A stretch of 64,000 nt of DNA. Source: Madurella fahalii. Its lineage: Eukaryota > Ascomycota > Sordariomycetes > Sordariales. Each line of letters starts with the position of its first letter. The stretch's first letter is position 1. The notes under the pieces were generated by a model. It was given only the letters and a program-made list of their open reading frames with translations, was not told the DNA's origin and ran no database searches. This document shows positions 21,190-33,600 of the stretch, piece by piece. The position numbers and the translations under genes are program-made. The stretch covers positions 1,240,001 through 1,304,000 of the forward strand of contig CM056877.1 in the NCBI GenBank assembly GCA_029876055.1. The letters run 5' to 3'.

Positions 21190-22003
21190 CGGGGGTTAGC
21201 TCGGCCTCCCGGGGGCGGGTTTTTTCTCATCTTTTTCATATTAAGGTTTTTTTTTTTTTTTTTTTTGTGTAGTGTAAGATGAGTCGGAAATAGGGACGGA
21301 ATAAGCGATGTGTTGATGATGACCTGGTTGGTTACCCTCTCGTAGATTTAGTTTTTGCCCTACCGTGGCACGGCGCTTGATCCATTGCCGTAACACTCTA
21401 GCTTATATGAACCTCCAATGATATACGTTAACGTTCAACTCGATTTCTTTGGGCGGCGCTACGGAAAAGAGGTAATTTAGAAACTCGAATTGCCCAGAGA
21501 TCCGCTGCGATCTGTCACAGGTCTCGTGGGGGGCGTATCGCCACGCCGGACTCAGCTCACGCCGGACCCAGCTCACGCCAGAGAGCAACATCCCGCGCAA
21601 AGAGGGTCACTCGACCTCCCATAGCCCGGTTCACAGCCACATCGACCCTCGCAATGCACAGCTCAGACTACTCCATGACACACACGTTAGGAATCTCAAC
21701 AATCGGCCGAGACAAGACATTAGATAAGCAACCAACCACCCCCGACCAAGCCCAGCCAGGCCCGCAGGAGCCGGTCAGCTATAGAGAGCCGAGTGACATG
21801 ACAGAGACTCAAGCGCACCACCAGAAACATCAACAAACAACCAGCAAAACGAAGAGTGCGACGGGATATATCACATATAATAATCACAAGTTTCACGACT
21901 CCTCCCTCCATCGCCTAACTCCCTCCAAAATGAAACCAGAGCGTAGCATAGCAGCAGCCAGCAGCCAACAGCACAGCTTTCAGAAGTAGTTGGGGCACCA
22001 CAT
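21190..22003. other. convergent 3' region of NCS-1 and acyl-CoA synthetase
   Basis: A T-run (21247-21266) follows NCS-1. A plus frame at 21654-21989 is a low-complexity Thr/Gln/Ser-rich translation antisense to the synthetase 3' flank and is not credible as a gene. Confidence 0.55.
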
Positions 22004-24255
22004 CTAGCTCGACGCGCCATACGCCTCGGCCACCTCCTTCCTGTACTTGTCGAGAATGCCCCTGCGGTTGAGCTTCTGCGCAGCCGTGACCAGGCCCTGT
22101 AGAAGAAAACACAATCGTCAGTTACCGCGCTCGTTCATATCGCCTAGCAGTAAGCTGGCAAGGGGGCGGGGTGGCGGGGGGAGAGGCTTACATTCTGCGG
22201 TGTCCACTCATCATCAACCACTACAACGCCCTCGATGATCTCAATTCCCGACAAGCCACCTGCGCGGCCAGCAGCCTGGAGCTCCCGGAGGACGGCGCCC
22301 TGCAGCTTCTTGTCGTGCACCAGCACCTCGAGATCATCGCCCTGCACGCCAATCGTGGCCGCCAGCTTCTTAAGCGCCGGCTCGGCCGGGACGATGATGG
22401 CGATGGGCTTGGCGCGCTCAATGTCGGCATAGACGCAAATGTTGGCGACGACGGGCGCGGACCGGTAGATGGCCTCGAGCTTCTCAAGGGCAATGTACTC
22501 GCCGTTGAGCGTCTTGACCAGGTTCTTCTTGCGGTCGATGATCTTGAGGTGGCCGTTCTTGTCCCACTCGCCGATGTCGCCCGTCTTGAACCAGCCGTCC
22601 GGAGTCAGCGCCTCGGCCGTCTCCTTGTCGTTCTCGTAGTAGCCCTTCAGCACCGTCGGCCCGCGCAGCCAGATCTCGCCCTGCGGGTTCGGCTTGTTGG
22701 TGGCGAAGTAGCCGGCGTCGGGGAAGTCGACCAGCTTGGCCTCGACCGACGCCGTCATGGCGCCGATCGATTCGGCCGTCCACTCGAGCGGGTTCTGCAG
22801 CGTGCCCATGGCCGCCGTCTCGGTCAGGCCGTACCCGATGATCATGGGGCAGATGGCCATGCTGATGAACTTCTGCGTCTCCTTGGACACGGGGCCGCCG
22901 GCGCTCAAGCACAGCTTCATGCGGCCGCCCGTAGCCTCCTTGATCTTCTTGAACACGACGGCGTCCAGAATGCCGCTGCCCGGCAAGCCTGTGGCCATCA
23001 GCCGCTCCTTGAGTGCCAGGGCACCCCAGAAGAGACCCCGTACGACCGGGCTGCCGGCGTTCACCTTGTTGATGATGCCCTTCTTGACCGTCTCCCAGAC
23101 GGCCGGCACGCCGATCAAAACGCTGGGCTTGAATTCCCGGATGTCGCCGTTGCAGTTGCGCACCGATGCGTCCGACAGCGTCTTGGGGTTGCCGTAACCC
23201 AGGACAGCGCCCCAAAAGATGGCGGCGTGCTCGAAGACGAACTCGAGGATGTGGGCCAGCGGCAGATACGTCAGGAGGCCGTCACCGGGGCCGATGAAGG
23301 GCTGCACGATGACGCTGGCACCGGCAACTGTAGGTAGCATTGGGTTAGCTGCGTCCGCAAAATACCGTCTGAAGGGGAAAAAAATTCCAAGCTTACCAGC
23401 CGCGACAACAGCCTCGTGGGTCACTGGTACACCCTTGGGAGTGCCAGTAGAGCCAGATGTGTACATGATGCAGCAGAGATCCTGGGCGGTAGGCGGGACC
23501 GGGTCGCTAGGGTTCTCCTCGCCAAGTTTCCGTAGATCGTCAAAGCTCAGGATGTTGATGTGCGGGTACGACGCCTTGAGCTTGTCAATGTGGCCCTGGT
23601 TGACCTGGTGCTGGCTGTTCCAGACGACGGTCTGAACCTCGGTAGCGGCGGCGAGCACGTTGGTCAGGGTGGGGAGGAGATGGGGATCCAAGAAGATGGC
23701 CTTGGCCTTGGTGGCCACCATCGAGTACCGTAGACCCTCCTCGCCGAGCGTGTCGTAGGCCGTCACGATGGGCATGCTCTGCGAGCAGGCGCCGTGAGCC
23801 ACGGCCAACCAGTTCTGGCTTGTCGCGGCATAGATGTGCACGCGGTCATCCTTGGCGAGACCGATCTTGCGCAGACCAGAGCCGAGGTTCAAAATCAAGC
23901 GCTCGTACTCGGTGTAGCTGATGTACTCGTACGGGCTCATCTCAAAAAAGGTCCACGACTTTTCAACTTCGGTCTCCTCGCCGTTGACCACCTTCTTGAT
24001 CATCTTCTTTTCCTGATGCGTCCGCACGAGCTTGCGCGAGCCCATGCACTTGGCATTGCCAAACTTGGCGACACTCTGGCAGACGAGCTCGTAGACGGTA
24101 GTGATCTCGTCGGAGGGCTTGGTGAACAGCCCGTTCAGCGCAGCCGGGTGCCTGCGGATAGGCGTCTCGCCCTCGACGGGCGTCTGGTCGGGCACCTCGA
24201 CGGAGAAGGGCGGCCTCGCCGTCATCCGCGGCTGCAATTGGATCTGCTTCGACAT
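22004..24255 (-). CDS. FAA1: Long-chain fatty acyl-CoA synthetase, FAA1/FAA4 type
   Basis: Activates long-chain fatty acids to acyl-CoA with ATP for lipid synthesis, import or oxidation. ATG at 24255; exons 24255-23397, 23327-22192 and 22096-22004; introns of 69 and 95 nt; 695 residues, usual for Faa1. The 69-nt intron has no stop and a length divisible by three, so it can be misread as coding; removing it restores EAVVAAV-AGASVIVQPF. The AMP-binding signature YTSGSTGTPKGVPVTH, LTYLPLAHILE, GYGLTETAA and the fatty-acyl-CoA synthetase motif DGWFKTGDIGEWDKNGHLKIIDRKKNL are all present. The last exon reads GLVTAAQKLNRRGILDKY. There is no clear peroxisomal tripeptide (ends GASS). The yeast paralogue match cannot be resolved further. 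Confidence 0.93.
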
Positions 24256-25845
24256 TGTGGGCGATCTGGGCCTGCCGTGTGCGATCAAGAAAGCTGGCAA
24301 CGACGATTGTCCGGCGTGCAGTAACGCGCTGGAGCGATGGAACCGAGAAGCCCCGCTATACCTCGGTCACTCGGCAAGGGTAAAGTCGAGCAGCAGAAGC
24401 TCAGCTGTGCTTGCCTCGTCGCGTATGTCGGATGATCCACCAGAGGAATCTAAAGAGAGGGATGGAGAGGAAAAACTGGAGAGCTGGGACGAGTTCGGGG
24501 TGGAAGGGGAGGGAGGCAAGGGGTTTTGGGGACAAAGCCGGTCCCGTCCTGTGGAGGCGCGTCGGCGTCGGATAACCTTCACCCTCAACAAAGCGCATGG
24601 GGCTTTGGGCTTGGGAAAAGCTCAGTGGCTCGTGGGCCGGCTGCTGCTGGGCCCTGCTGGCCCCTGCCTGAACCCAGCCCGCAAATGCCTAGCCTCACCG
24701 AGCTAAAGGCGCGTCCTGGCAGGCTCGGCGACCCACCCCCAAGCGTCTTCCAAGAAAAGTGGCACTGGTCACATTGGAATGGAATGGGCAATCAGGACAC
24801 ACTCACGACGGTGCCTGGGTGTCCCGGGTGCCCTGGGTGCCCTGGGGTGGTAGCAGCGCCGTGCATACACACAAACACGCGAATGCCACCGTGTTTAGCT
24901 CTGTTTGGTTCCGTCATCCCATGGCCAGAACGCAGGACGCAGGACGAAAAGATTCGCATCGCCGGGCGGGACGACACTCTAGTGTGCAGGAAGAAAAGAC
25001 GCTTCTGTGGAGAGCCAGAGCAGTACCGTATACAGTAGGATGTTTCGGAATACTTGTATGGAGCTAATCAAACTGGACGGGTCTCTCCGGCAGGGCGACT
25101 GCTGCTGGGCAACATCTTGGCTGCGCTGCGCTGTTGGTCCATGGCTCCAGGCAGCGTGTGCGACAAAACGGAAAGGCTGCATTGCAGACAAATAAATGGC
25201 CGCATTCTGCAACAATAAAAAGCGCTGGGCCTCGGCCGCCCAGTGCCAACAGGCTGCGCTGTGATGATTGCTTGTGATGCCGATATGTTGACGTTGTTTG
25301 GAGAGCTTCGGCTTCAGCCCCGATCACTTGCGCATCGGTCGAGCATGCGCGCCACACAGACGCTGCAGTAGGGGCAGGCAATTCCCTTGGCAAGCAGGAT
25401 TGAGCAACCAAGGGGCCTTTTCCCCGCATTCTTTGCTTCCCCCATCTCTCTCTCTCTCTCTCTCCACCTTTTGGACCACGCTTAAGCTTGAATATGGGCG
25501 TGGCACGCCAGACATGCAACACCGACCTTTACTACCCTAATAGAGCCCATACTGCAGTTGGGTGCGGTGTAGCCTTGTAGCCAAAGAGACAGTCATATGG
25601 CAGGGCCCACCACCATGCGGTCAGGGGCAGGGCAGTCCAGGGACAACTGATCGGATGTTCTCCGACGGCTGCGCAGTTTAGCATTGTACTGTACTATGCT
25701 AGTACTGAATAGGAGCAGGGCCCAGACCCCACTATCCCAGGCTATTCTCGCCTCCGCATTTTCCAAAATTACTATCAGAATGCCGAGAGCTTCCCCGTCT
25801 TTTTCTGCCCAACAACTTGCCATTATTGGACAGCAGACCAACACC
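24256..25845. promoter_or_regulatory. divergent region between FAA1-type gene and RKM5-type gene
   Basis: No gene supported. Contains a CT microsatellite at 25445-25463, a short repeat of GGGTGCCC/T units near 24818-24848, and an inverted repeat TAGCAT...ATGCTA at 25679-25701 enclosing TGTACTGTACT. Promoters of both flanking genes must be here. Confidence 0.45.
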
Positions 25846-27012
25846 ATGAAGCTGGAGGGTTTCTTGCGAGCGCTCGGCGCCCCGGCGCAATCTGCTGAGG
25901 AAGGTGGGAAATAAATGGAATGAGAGTGCACACCGAATCATGCGCTGCAGGGATCTCGTGGCCTGCCGGTGCACTGACAGTAGGTTTCTAGAGACTTTCG
26001 AGCTGTTTGCTCAAGACCTGCCTTCGCAAAGCCTCGGCTTCGTCGATCCCAAAGCCCCGGCTCTGGACCTAACCATCGGCGGCCGAGATCTGACGATCCA
26101 CCAGTCGCCGGCTGTCCTCTCATCCAACCGTGCCGGTGGCACCACCGGAGCCGGTGCGTTTCACCCTCCTTTGGTGCACCCGCTTGGTCCTACCGTCTCA
26201 CCTCCCCCCACATTTGCTAGAATGTCGCGCCGCACACGCTGCTGACCTTCCCATTCTCTCTCTGAAAAGTCGTCTGGAAAATCACCCCCTCCTTTGCAGA
26301 ATGGATCAGCTCGCCCTCGGCCAACAACCCCTTCTTCGCCCACGGCGTCCTCTCCAGTGACTCCGTCGTCCTTGAGCTGGGCTGCGGCATCTCCGGCCTA
26401 GTAGGCATCCTCCTGGCTCCGCGCGTCTCTCGCTATGTCCTCACGGACCAGCCCTACGTCGCCAAGCTCGTAGAGCAGAACATCGCCGAGAACCAATGCT
26501 CCGCCTCTGGCCCCGCCAAGACAACCCGGCCCTCGAGATCCGCCGCCGCCCTGGGGAAGCAGCGCGCCACTACTCCGAATGGGGCGGCGTCACGGAGAGC
26601 GGGAGGAGCGGGAGATGGAAGGATCCGCTTCACCCCGCTAGACTGGGAGACGGACGAGGTCACCGCGGGGTTGCTAACGGGAGTCGGCGAGGCGACCAAG
26701 AAGAGCTTTGATGCTGTCCTAGCGTGTGATTGCATCTATAACGAGGCGCTCATCGAGCCGTTCGTGACGGCGTGCGTCGATGTCTGCAGGCTCCGGACCG
26801 TCGATTCTAGCGAGGCAGAGCCCTGCATATGTGTGGTCGCGCAGCAGCTACGAGACCATCTCGTCTTCGAGGCTTGGATGTCGCGCTTTGCCCAGTCGTT
26901 TCATGTCTGGCGAGTTCCGGATGAGCTGCTGCTCGAGGGCTTGCGCTCCAACTCTGGGTTTGTGGTGCACGTCGGGGTGTTGAGGGAGGCGATTAGCGTA
27001 GAAGGGAGCTAA
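25846..27012 (+). CDS. RKM5: Ribosomal-protein lysine methyltransferase, RKM5/METTL21-like
   Basis: Class I SAM methyltransferase of the METTL21/Rkm5 family; yeast Rkm5 methylates ribosomal protein L1. Exons 25846-25903, 25992-26153 and 26270-27012; introns of 88 and 116 nt; 320 residues. The first intron was placed by the branch-point-like CTGAC 14 nt before the acceptor TTTCTAG, giving APAQSAEEETFELFAQDLP. Family landmarks follow: LTIHQSPAVLSSNRAGGTTGAVVWKITPSFAEW, motif I VLELGCGISGLVGI, LTDQPYVAKLV, a short Ala/Arg-rich insert (about residues 165-195), and DAVLACDCIYNEALIEPF with the D/N-x-x-Y-like catalytic block. Assigning it to Rkm5 rather than another METTL21 branch is inference. It converges on the transglutaminase-like gene with 172 bp between stops. 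Confidence 0.82.
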
Positions 27013-27184
27013 AAACCGCTGCTTCAATGAATCTATATAGGTATATCTATTTCGTGAAGATGGAGATGCGTACCGTGGACCATGACCATTGCGACCACCA
27101 TGCCTTAATCATGCGAATTCCCCCTTCCCCCTTTCCTTTCCCCCTCCCCTAAACACCGGCTTTCTTCTCAACCACCAAGGCCTC

Positions 27185-29209
27185 CTATACCAGATCCCAC
27201 TTTACCAAATAAGCATAACTATACCCACAACGCCCCTTCTTCCGCAGCCACTCCTCCTTCGTCAGGCCCCTCGCACTCTGCCCATCGACCTCCTTAAACC
27301 CAATCAACGATACGGTCTGTCCCGGCGCCCCGAGCTCCCTCGCCTCGACGTCAAGATAATACCAGAAGCCATCGTACTCCAGCGGGACGATGTCGTCCTT
27401 CCTCCCGTCCATGCCCGCAATCTTGAGCGCAAACAGCACCTGCTTCCCGGGGCCGTGCCGCTCGGGGTCCCAGTGCTCGCACAGCTTGGCGAACTGGAAG
27501 CGGACGACGCTCTCGGCGCCGTAGACGGGGATCCTCCGCTGGGCGGGCCGGAAGTTGAACTGATCGAGGCCTTCCCTCGTGGCGTCGCCCATCCACTGGG
27601 CGGGCTCGTCGCCGACGGGGCCGACGATGTACTCGTCCCACGTGGGGCACCTCCCGTCGCGGAAGTACCAGTGGCGGTCGTCGCAGGGGTAGTGGCGGCG
27701 GCCAAAGTTCTCGTTGCTCATGGTGAAGCACTCCGGGGCGAAGCGCTGCTTGTACTGGCCGTTGGAGAGGGCGCCGGCGCCCCAGCAGGCGTCGACGAGC
27801 TTCCACGCGCCGCCGTCGATGCGCACCGCGTTCCACGCGTGGCCCGTCGCGTTGCGCGCCGGCGGCCGCTGCCCCGGCTTGACCGCCGTGAAGCCGTACC
27901 CCTTGCCGTGGCCCGTCACCACCTCGCACGCCAGGCCCGCGCGCGTCGCGATCGACTCGTACACGCGCGCGTACCCCTCGCACACGGCCTTGCCGCTGAA
28001 GATGGTCTCGGCCGGGGTCTGGCCGCGCGGGATGCAGTTGTTGAAGAAGCCGTGCACGTCGTAGACGATGTTGTGGTGGCACCACGTGAAGATGGCGCGG
28101 GCCTTGTCCGTCGCCGAGGGGAAAGGGTCGCAGAGCACGTGGGCGAGGTAGCTGATGGGGTCGTGCCGCGGGAGGGACGAGGTGGGGTGCTGCGCGGCGA
28201 CCGAGTCCGGGGCGGAGAAGTCGCGGCAGATGAGACAGCTGTTGGCCGTGGTGGTCGTGGCGCTGGGCGGTGGAGGAGCGGGCGCGGCGCGGGATGCTGC
28301 CGCGTTGATTTGGTCCATGGTAGGCCGCGAGCTTAGAGGGATAGGGGGCGGGGCCGGAGGGGTGGAGGGGAACGATGGCTTGGGGGCGCCAGAGCCGAAA
28401 CCGCTTTCTAGGGCGGATTTGGGTCGGAAGCTTGATGGCGGAGGAGGTAGCCGCCTTGCTGGGAGGGCCGGAGAGGAGTCTTCTGTTAGGACGACTTCCG
28501 GCGAGTTGGCGGGCCTTGATGGGAGTCGAGGAGGCAAGGGAGGCCGCGGGGGCTCTGCAATGCGCCGGGGTGGGAGAGACGGGGTAGCGTTCGCCGCCTC
28601 ACTTTCGGCGGCTTCCTTTGCCTTCGCTTCAAGCTCGCGCCGGGTCGGGGGGAGCGGAGGCAGTTTGGCTAGTTCCAGCGGCGGCGGCAACCTCCTTGGC
28701 GTGTTCGTCTCGAGCGCCCCGTTCGAACCAGGAGACTTGGTGTGATTCGGCACCGGGGCGGACGCGGTTGACAGGTGCGAGACATCTGACGAATTCGAGT
28801 TCCTTCGGATAGGGAGAGTCTGAGCAGAAGGCTTGCGCGACGGCAACGCCGGCGGAGTGGCTTGTTGAGAGTTCCGTGATGGTAGCGGGGGTGGTGTGGG
28901 ACGCGCCGATACGGGCGCCGGTAATTGCACGCCGTTTTCATGATCTGTAGTAGTCCGACGCGGAAGCGGGGGCGGAGCGCTTTCTGTGGCCGCCCTGGTC
29001 GGCCGTGGGGGGATTGTAGGGTTCGGCGCGGCAGCGCTCTCACCGGAAGTCGTCTGGTTCACCACCTCGGTAGCAGCGCGGACAGGGGGCGGCGGAGGCG
29101 GGGCTCGTTTGCCAGCGGCCGACGGCGGGGCCTGGAAGTTCTTCTGCTGATTGAGAGCAGCAATGCGCTCAGCGAGCGTGGTGAACCGCGGTTCCTCTAC
29201 TTCAGCCAT
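27185..29209 (-). CDS. Proline-rich transglutaminase-fold protein (Cyk3/kyphoscoliosis-peptidase type)
   Basis: Cytoplasmic protein with a C-terminal transglutaminase-like domain, related to fungal Cyk3 and animal KY proteins that act at the cytokinetic ring or cytoskeleton. Single exon, ATG at 29209, 674 residues. Residues 1-320 are disordered with many PPPLPxR, PPALPxR and PPRLPxR motifs, which are typical SH3-domain ligands. The domain begins near residue 345 (DPISYLAHVLCDPFPSATDKARAIFTWCHHNI). The catalytic triad is complete: Cys410 in GKAVCEGYA, His457 in TGHAWNAV, Asp473 in WKLVDACW. Unlike yeast Cyk3, no N-terminal SH3 domain is present. Full activity is plausible but the Cyk3 relatives are often thought non-enzymatic. 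Confidence 0.85.
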   Translation of the reverse strand: MAEVEEPRFTTLAERIAALNQQKNFQAPPSAAGKRAPPPPPPVRAATEVVNQTTSGESAAAPNPTIPPRPTRAATESAPPPLPRRTTTDHENGVQLPAPVSARPTPPPLPSRNSQQATPPALPSRKPSAQTLPIRRNSNSSDVSHLSTASAPVPNHTKSPGSNGALETNTPRRLPPPLELAKLPPLPPTRRELEAKAKEAAESEAANATPSLPPRRIAEPPRPPLPPRLPSRPANSPEVVLTEDSSPALPARRLPPPPSSFRPKSALESGFGSGAPKPSFPSTPPAPPPIPLSSRPTMDQINAAASRAAPAPPPPSATTTTANSCLICRDFSAPDSVAAQHPTSSLPRHDPISYLAHVLCDPFPSATDKARAIFTWCHHNIVYDVHGFFNNCIPRGQTPAETIFSGKAVCEGYARVYESIATRAGLACEVVTGHGKGYGFTAVKPGQRPPARNATGHAWNAVRIDGGAWKLVDACWGAGALSNGQYKQRFAPECFTMSNENFGRRHYPCDDRHWYFRDGRCPTWDEYIVGPVGDEPAQWMGDATREGLDQFNFRPAQRRIPVYGAESVVRFQFAKLCEHWDPERHGPGKQVLFALKIAGMDGRKDDIVPLEYDGFWYYLDVEARELGAPGQTVSLIGFKEVDGQSARGLTKEEWLRKKGRCGYSYAYLVKWDLV

Positions 29210-30640
29210 TTCAGGCGGGTTTCTCAGCGATGGTCGGAGGGTCTGCCAAATTTCGTCGGAGAGTTGTGAGGAATTCGGAGGTAGGAGCGTGGTATTGTTG
29301 GCCTAAGAACAGATGGCTCGCTTAGCAGACTGCCGGTCTGCTTTGCCTCTGGACCGCAGCTTCGGCCAACGGACCCCGGGATGGAGGATGGAAGGAAGGA
29401 AGGCCCATGCAGGGTGGCTGGTAGGCGGTGCGACAATTGCGGGTTACAGCGAAAATAATAGATGTGGTTTGGTCGGGACGAGTCAATGTGTTGAACGAGT
29501 GGCCGTGGGAGACATGCGGATTCAACTACCTGAATTACTCGAACAATCCGCGAGGCTGACGCCGAGTACGGAACGTCCCTGAACGGCTCGAAGATCGCGG
29601 GCCATCTGTCCCCCATCCGCATTACTAGGAGAGGCTCAATACAAGGGGCAAGGCGGGGGGGGGCTAAACCAGGAATGCTACGAAGCTTGGGCAGGCCGGA
29701 CGCAAGACGGACATGGTGGCCAAGCCGACCCCGCCGCTCCTCAGCATTGCAGGACGAACCTGGAATTACATACTACGTACAGAGGTAGTGCAATATACAC
29801 AGGCATGCAAGCACCTCAGGTACCTGCCATTCCGCAAGACAGGCATCTGTGGGGCCGAATTGAACTGGACACTGTATGGTAAAAGCATACGGAGTTTCTG
29901 TGACTGGATCACCCTCGGATCCATGAAACCCCCAAAGGCTGGCCAAAGGCTGGCCACAGGCGAGAACCACGCTGAGAAACACACGCGGCGTCGCAAGCTG
30001 ATCCCCCAATGGTTTTCAGACGCAGCGTGTCTTTCTCCCCTTCTCCCCTTCGCGCAGGGCCAACTCAGCCTCAAGGCCTACTGTTGAGCTTGCGGCTGTG
30101 AGAAGACGCACACTGAGAAGCAAACGGCTGTGGCGGTTTCACCAGAGATCGCTGAAGGCGCGCGCCGTGCACAAATGCAGGGCGCAGAATCTGGATCGAG
30201 CACAGACAGCCCCGGTTTGAGGTAAGATAAAGCGGGTCTAACTGATCGCCGCCCCACTGGCTGCCCGCGCGCTAAGAGCCTACCCCGGCACTTGGCCAGA
30301 CATGGGGATTCCGCTGCCCTTGCTCCATCCACCGTTCTTGCACGCACCCCATCCCATGAACCTCTGCTGCTGTTGCTTTTTGCGCCGGGAAGAAAAAGCA
30401 TCCAAAATCTCGCGAATGCCATTGCTCCCGTGATTAGAGGCACAATTACCACCATCCAGGCCTCTTGACAGGCTTGTCTTGCTCCAGAAAGCAAGGGTTT
30501 CCCCGGCGCAATTCGCTTAACTGCTTGTTAGTCCCCAGGTCCGTCTTCGCACCCGGGCCGGTTCCTTGGCTCCGCGCTGCTATCGCACCCGACATCGTGC
30601 CTCTCCAACCGCATACCTTACCTTCCTTCTCCACCTCGCC
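29210..30640. promoter_or_regulatory. divergent region between transglutaminase-like and F-box genes
   Basis: No gene supported; frames at 29713-30087 and 30078-30494 lack features. A G-run lies at 29656-29664. Confidence 0.45.
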
Positions 30641-33600
30641 ATGGCTTCCTCGGGCTCGTCCGAGCCCCGCGCAGGCCGTCCCCTGGCATTCATGGATCTG
30701 CCTGGAGAAGTGCAAGCCGAGATAATAAGACACTGCCCTAGGCGCGACCTGGTCTGCCTCTCGCTGGTCTCGAAGCACTTCCACAAACTCGCTGCCGCCG
30801 AGCTCTACCGCCACTTCCGCATCGTCTTTCCCGATGAGGACAACCTGCAGTTTGACGGGCCCGTCGATGCTCTTGCCGGCGGCTTTGACACATTCGTCAC
30901 CAGTGACTACAACTATGCCCAGCACCTCAGGACCCTCTGTCTCGACACGCTCTACATGGGCGACAAGGCCGAGGGCGCCTACAGGCCCTACCTTGCGAGC
31001 CTCAGTTCTGGAAAGTTTATGAACACCCTGCTGCGTCTGATCCTGCGCAAGGCGAAAGCCCTCGAGTCCTTCAAGTGAGTCGGCCCCGTTGCCCCGTTGC
31101 CCCGTTGCCCCGTTGCCCCGTCCCTCGCGTGCTCCCGTGCTCGCTTGGTTCGCCGCATCCCAACGGTTGCACGCGGTTGGATGCATTGTTACATCCATCT
31201 GCCTCCGATATGATTTTTTTCTCACCACCCCAGACACTGATGGTTGCGCAGATGGAATATTCGAGTGGAGCTGAGCCGTCCGGTTTATAACGAGCTGCAC
31301 CAGATCGGGTCCCTTTCACATGTCCATATCAGGCTGCAGGCAGGGCCCTCCCAGTTCGAGACGCCGCTGCCGCTCCCATACAGCGCTTCCGGTTCGACTC
31401 CGTCGCCGCCGCCGGCACATGTTCCAGTTTCGTCGCTTCCTCCTCCTCCAGGATTCGCCCCTCCGCCACTACCCCCTCCATTCTACGTGGCCACCCCGGG
31501 CAGTACCGCGGTCCCTATACCGAAGCCACACCGTGCCAAAGCCCCCAAGAAAGCGCCTCTCCCCAAGCCTCCCCCGACCTTGTCCGGGTTTAAGGAGCTC
31601 AAGAGCCTCGCCGTCCTCGACATAGACTCGCTCGACATTGTCCCGGAGCTCAAGTCGTGCATCCGGCGCTCCGCCGGAACTCTCTCGAAACTGAAGCTTT
31701 CCTTTTCGGAAAAGCTCGCTTTGTTGGCTCGGAGTCCTTCTATTGACGCCGATCCGGAAGAGTCGGATCCGGAGGACGACTTTCAGCCTTTGCCGCCCCC
31801 GCCGCCCCCTGGACCGCAAGGCGACGACGTGAGTGGACCCGCCAGGGCTTTCCGGGTGCAAGAAGAGAAGAAGCTGCAAGAAGCCGTGCTCGGTAGAATC
31901 TTCGATACCGAACCTTTCCCGGACAACAAAACTCGAAGGGCTCGTGAAACCGACAAGGGAAAGGAGAAGGAGAGGAAAAGAGAACCTCCCGCCAAATCTG
32001 AGGAGGAATTCGTTGTTCAGATGAAGACATACGTGTCGAAGCTCATGGGGGAGGTGAACGGCACCGGCGATCTTGCGGCGTCCCAGGACGTTCTCGACAT
32101 GATTGGGCGCGCTGCGCAAAAGTACCTTGACGAGGTCAAGCTGCCCAAGGGGAACGAACAAGAAACACCCAATGGTTCCAATACCTCATCTTCGAATGCC
32201 AGTCAATCACCCGAGAATACAGTCGCTGAGGCGTCTGCCGAGACGAGCGACTCCGCGGTGAGCCTCTTTAGCCAGTCAGAAACCTCTGGGAAAGCAAAGG
32301 CGGCAAACAAAGACGTGAGCCCTGATGACATCGACATTGAAGAGCCGGAGGGAGAGCTCTCTATCGACTCACAAGATCCACCAGCCAACGACTCCCCGGC
32401 AAACGAGCCAACAGCGGCCCCCGTGGAGGAGGAGTCGTTGTCGCCGTCATCGTCGTCCGGGGCAGCCCGTTTTGCCCACGCAAAGGCCGAATACGGAAGG
32501 GCGTTGGCGAATTTGGTCGCGCAAAAGGCCAACTATAAGGAATTGGCCGAGAAGCTCGAGGAATTTGAGGCCTACGCCAACCAGTTGGAGAGGGAAATCC
32601 AGCGGCTGCGTGCTCACAGCTCGGCGGCAGACCTCAAGAGCTTGATGGAAGCCGAGTCGCAGATGCTAAGCTTTAACAATAGCATCCACAACATGCAGAG
32701 GGAGATCAGCATCCTGGAAGCCGAAATCGAGTATGCCGAGAGGATGACGCCCACCACGACCGACGCGAACATGCTACACGCTCACATCCAGCACATGGGC
32801 GAGTACCTGCGTAAGACGAGGGGCATTGCGCTCCAATCCCTCAGCGTTTACCTCGTCCCGGTCAAGGCGTCGGTCCTCTCGCGGGCGGTCGATCTGCGTG
32901 CGCTCCGCCGCCTGACGCTGCTCAACGTCGGCATCCAGAACCCCATCTGGGCACTGCTGCACAAGGAGAACAAAGAGGCGCCGCTGCCGTTGCGCAAGAT
33001 CTTCACCGACAATGTGACGCCCATCTTTCTCAACTTTGTGTCGGGCCTCGAGGAGCTGCACGAGCTGTTCATGCTCGAGCGCGAGATCAAGTACCGACCC
33101 GAGAGCTTCGCGCCGCGGACCGAGGTCACGATCGACCAGATCCGCAAGTTGGCCCTCCGGCGGCACCTGCCGAAGCTGCGGCGCCTTATGATCAAGAACC
33201 TTGCCGATACGGCGTGGGATGTGAACGAGAAGACGGTGCTGTTGCTGTGCAGGCAGGGGCGGAAGCTCGAGGAGCTGGCGTGTAACATGAGCGTGCGGGC
33301 TATGGTGCGTTTTATTTTTTTTTTCTATTCTTTATTTTATTTTATTTTATTTTTTCCTTTTTCCCTCTGTGGTCTCTATTCATCCCGCCGTCGGTGTCGT
33401 ATTTTCGCTGTGCTAACCTCGCCCTGAATTAGCACACGTTCATGCAGCACCTCGCCGGCCTGGCCAGCCTGAGAGCCTTGCACATCATCCAGCTGCGGAA
33501 CGAGGACACGTGCGTCTGGGTCATGCGCGAGACGAAACGGTTCCTCATTGACAACATCTCGCACTATCCGTTCCTGAAGCTAGAGTGGATCTCGATCGAC

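Noticed and set aside
22171..23337. 388-codon plus-strand frame
   Set aside because: Antisense to the acyl-CoA synthetase, an artefact of GC-biased third positions.
27089..28336. 415-codon plus-strand frame
   Set aside because: Antisense to the transglutaminase-like gene; its composition mirrors the GC-rich codons of the real gene and no domain is seen.
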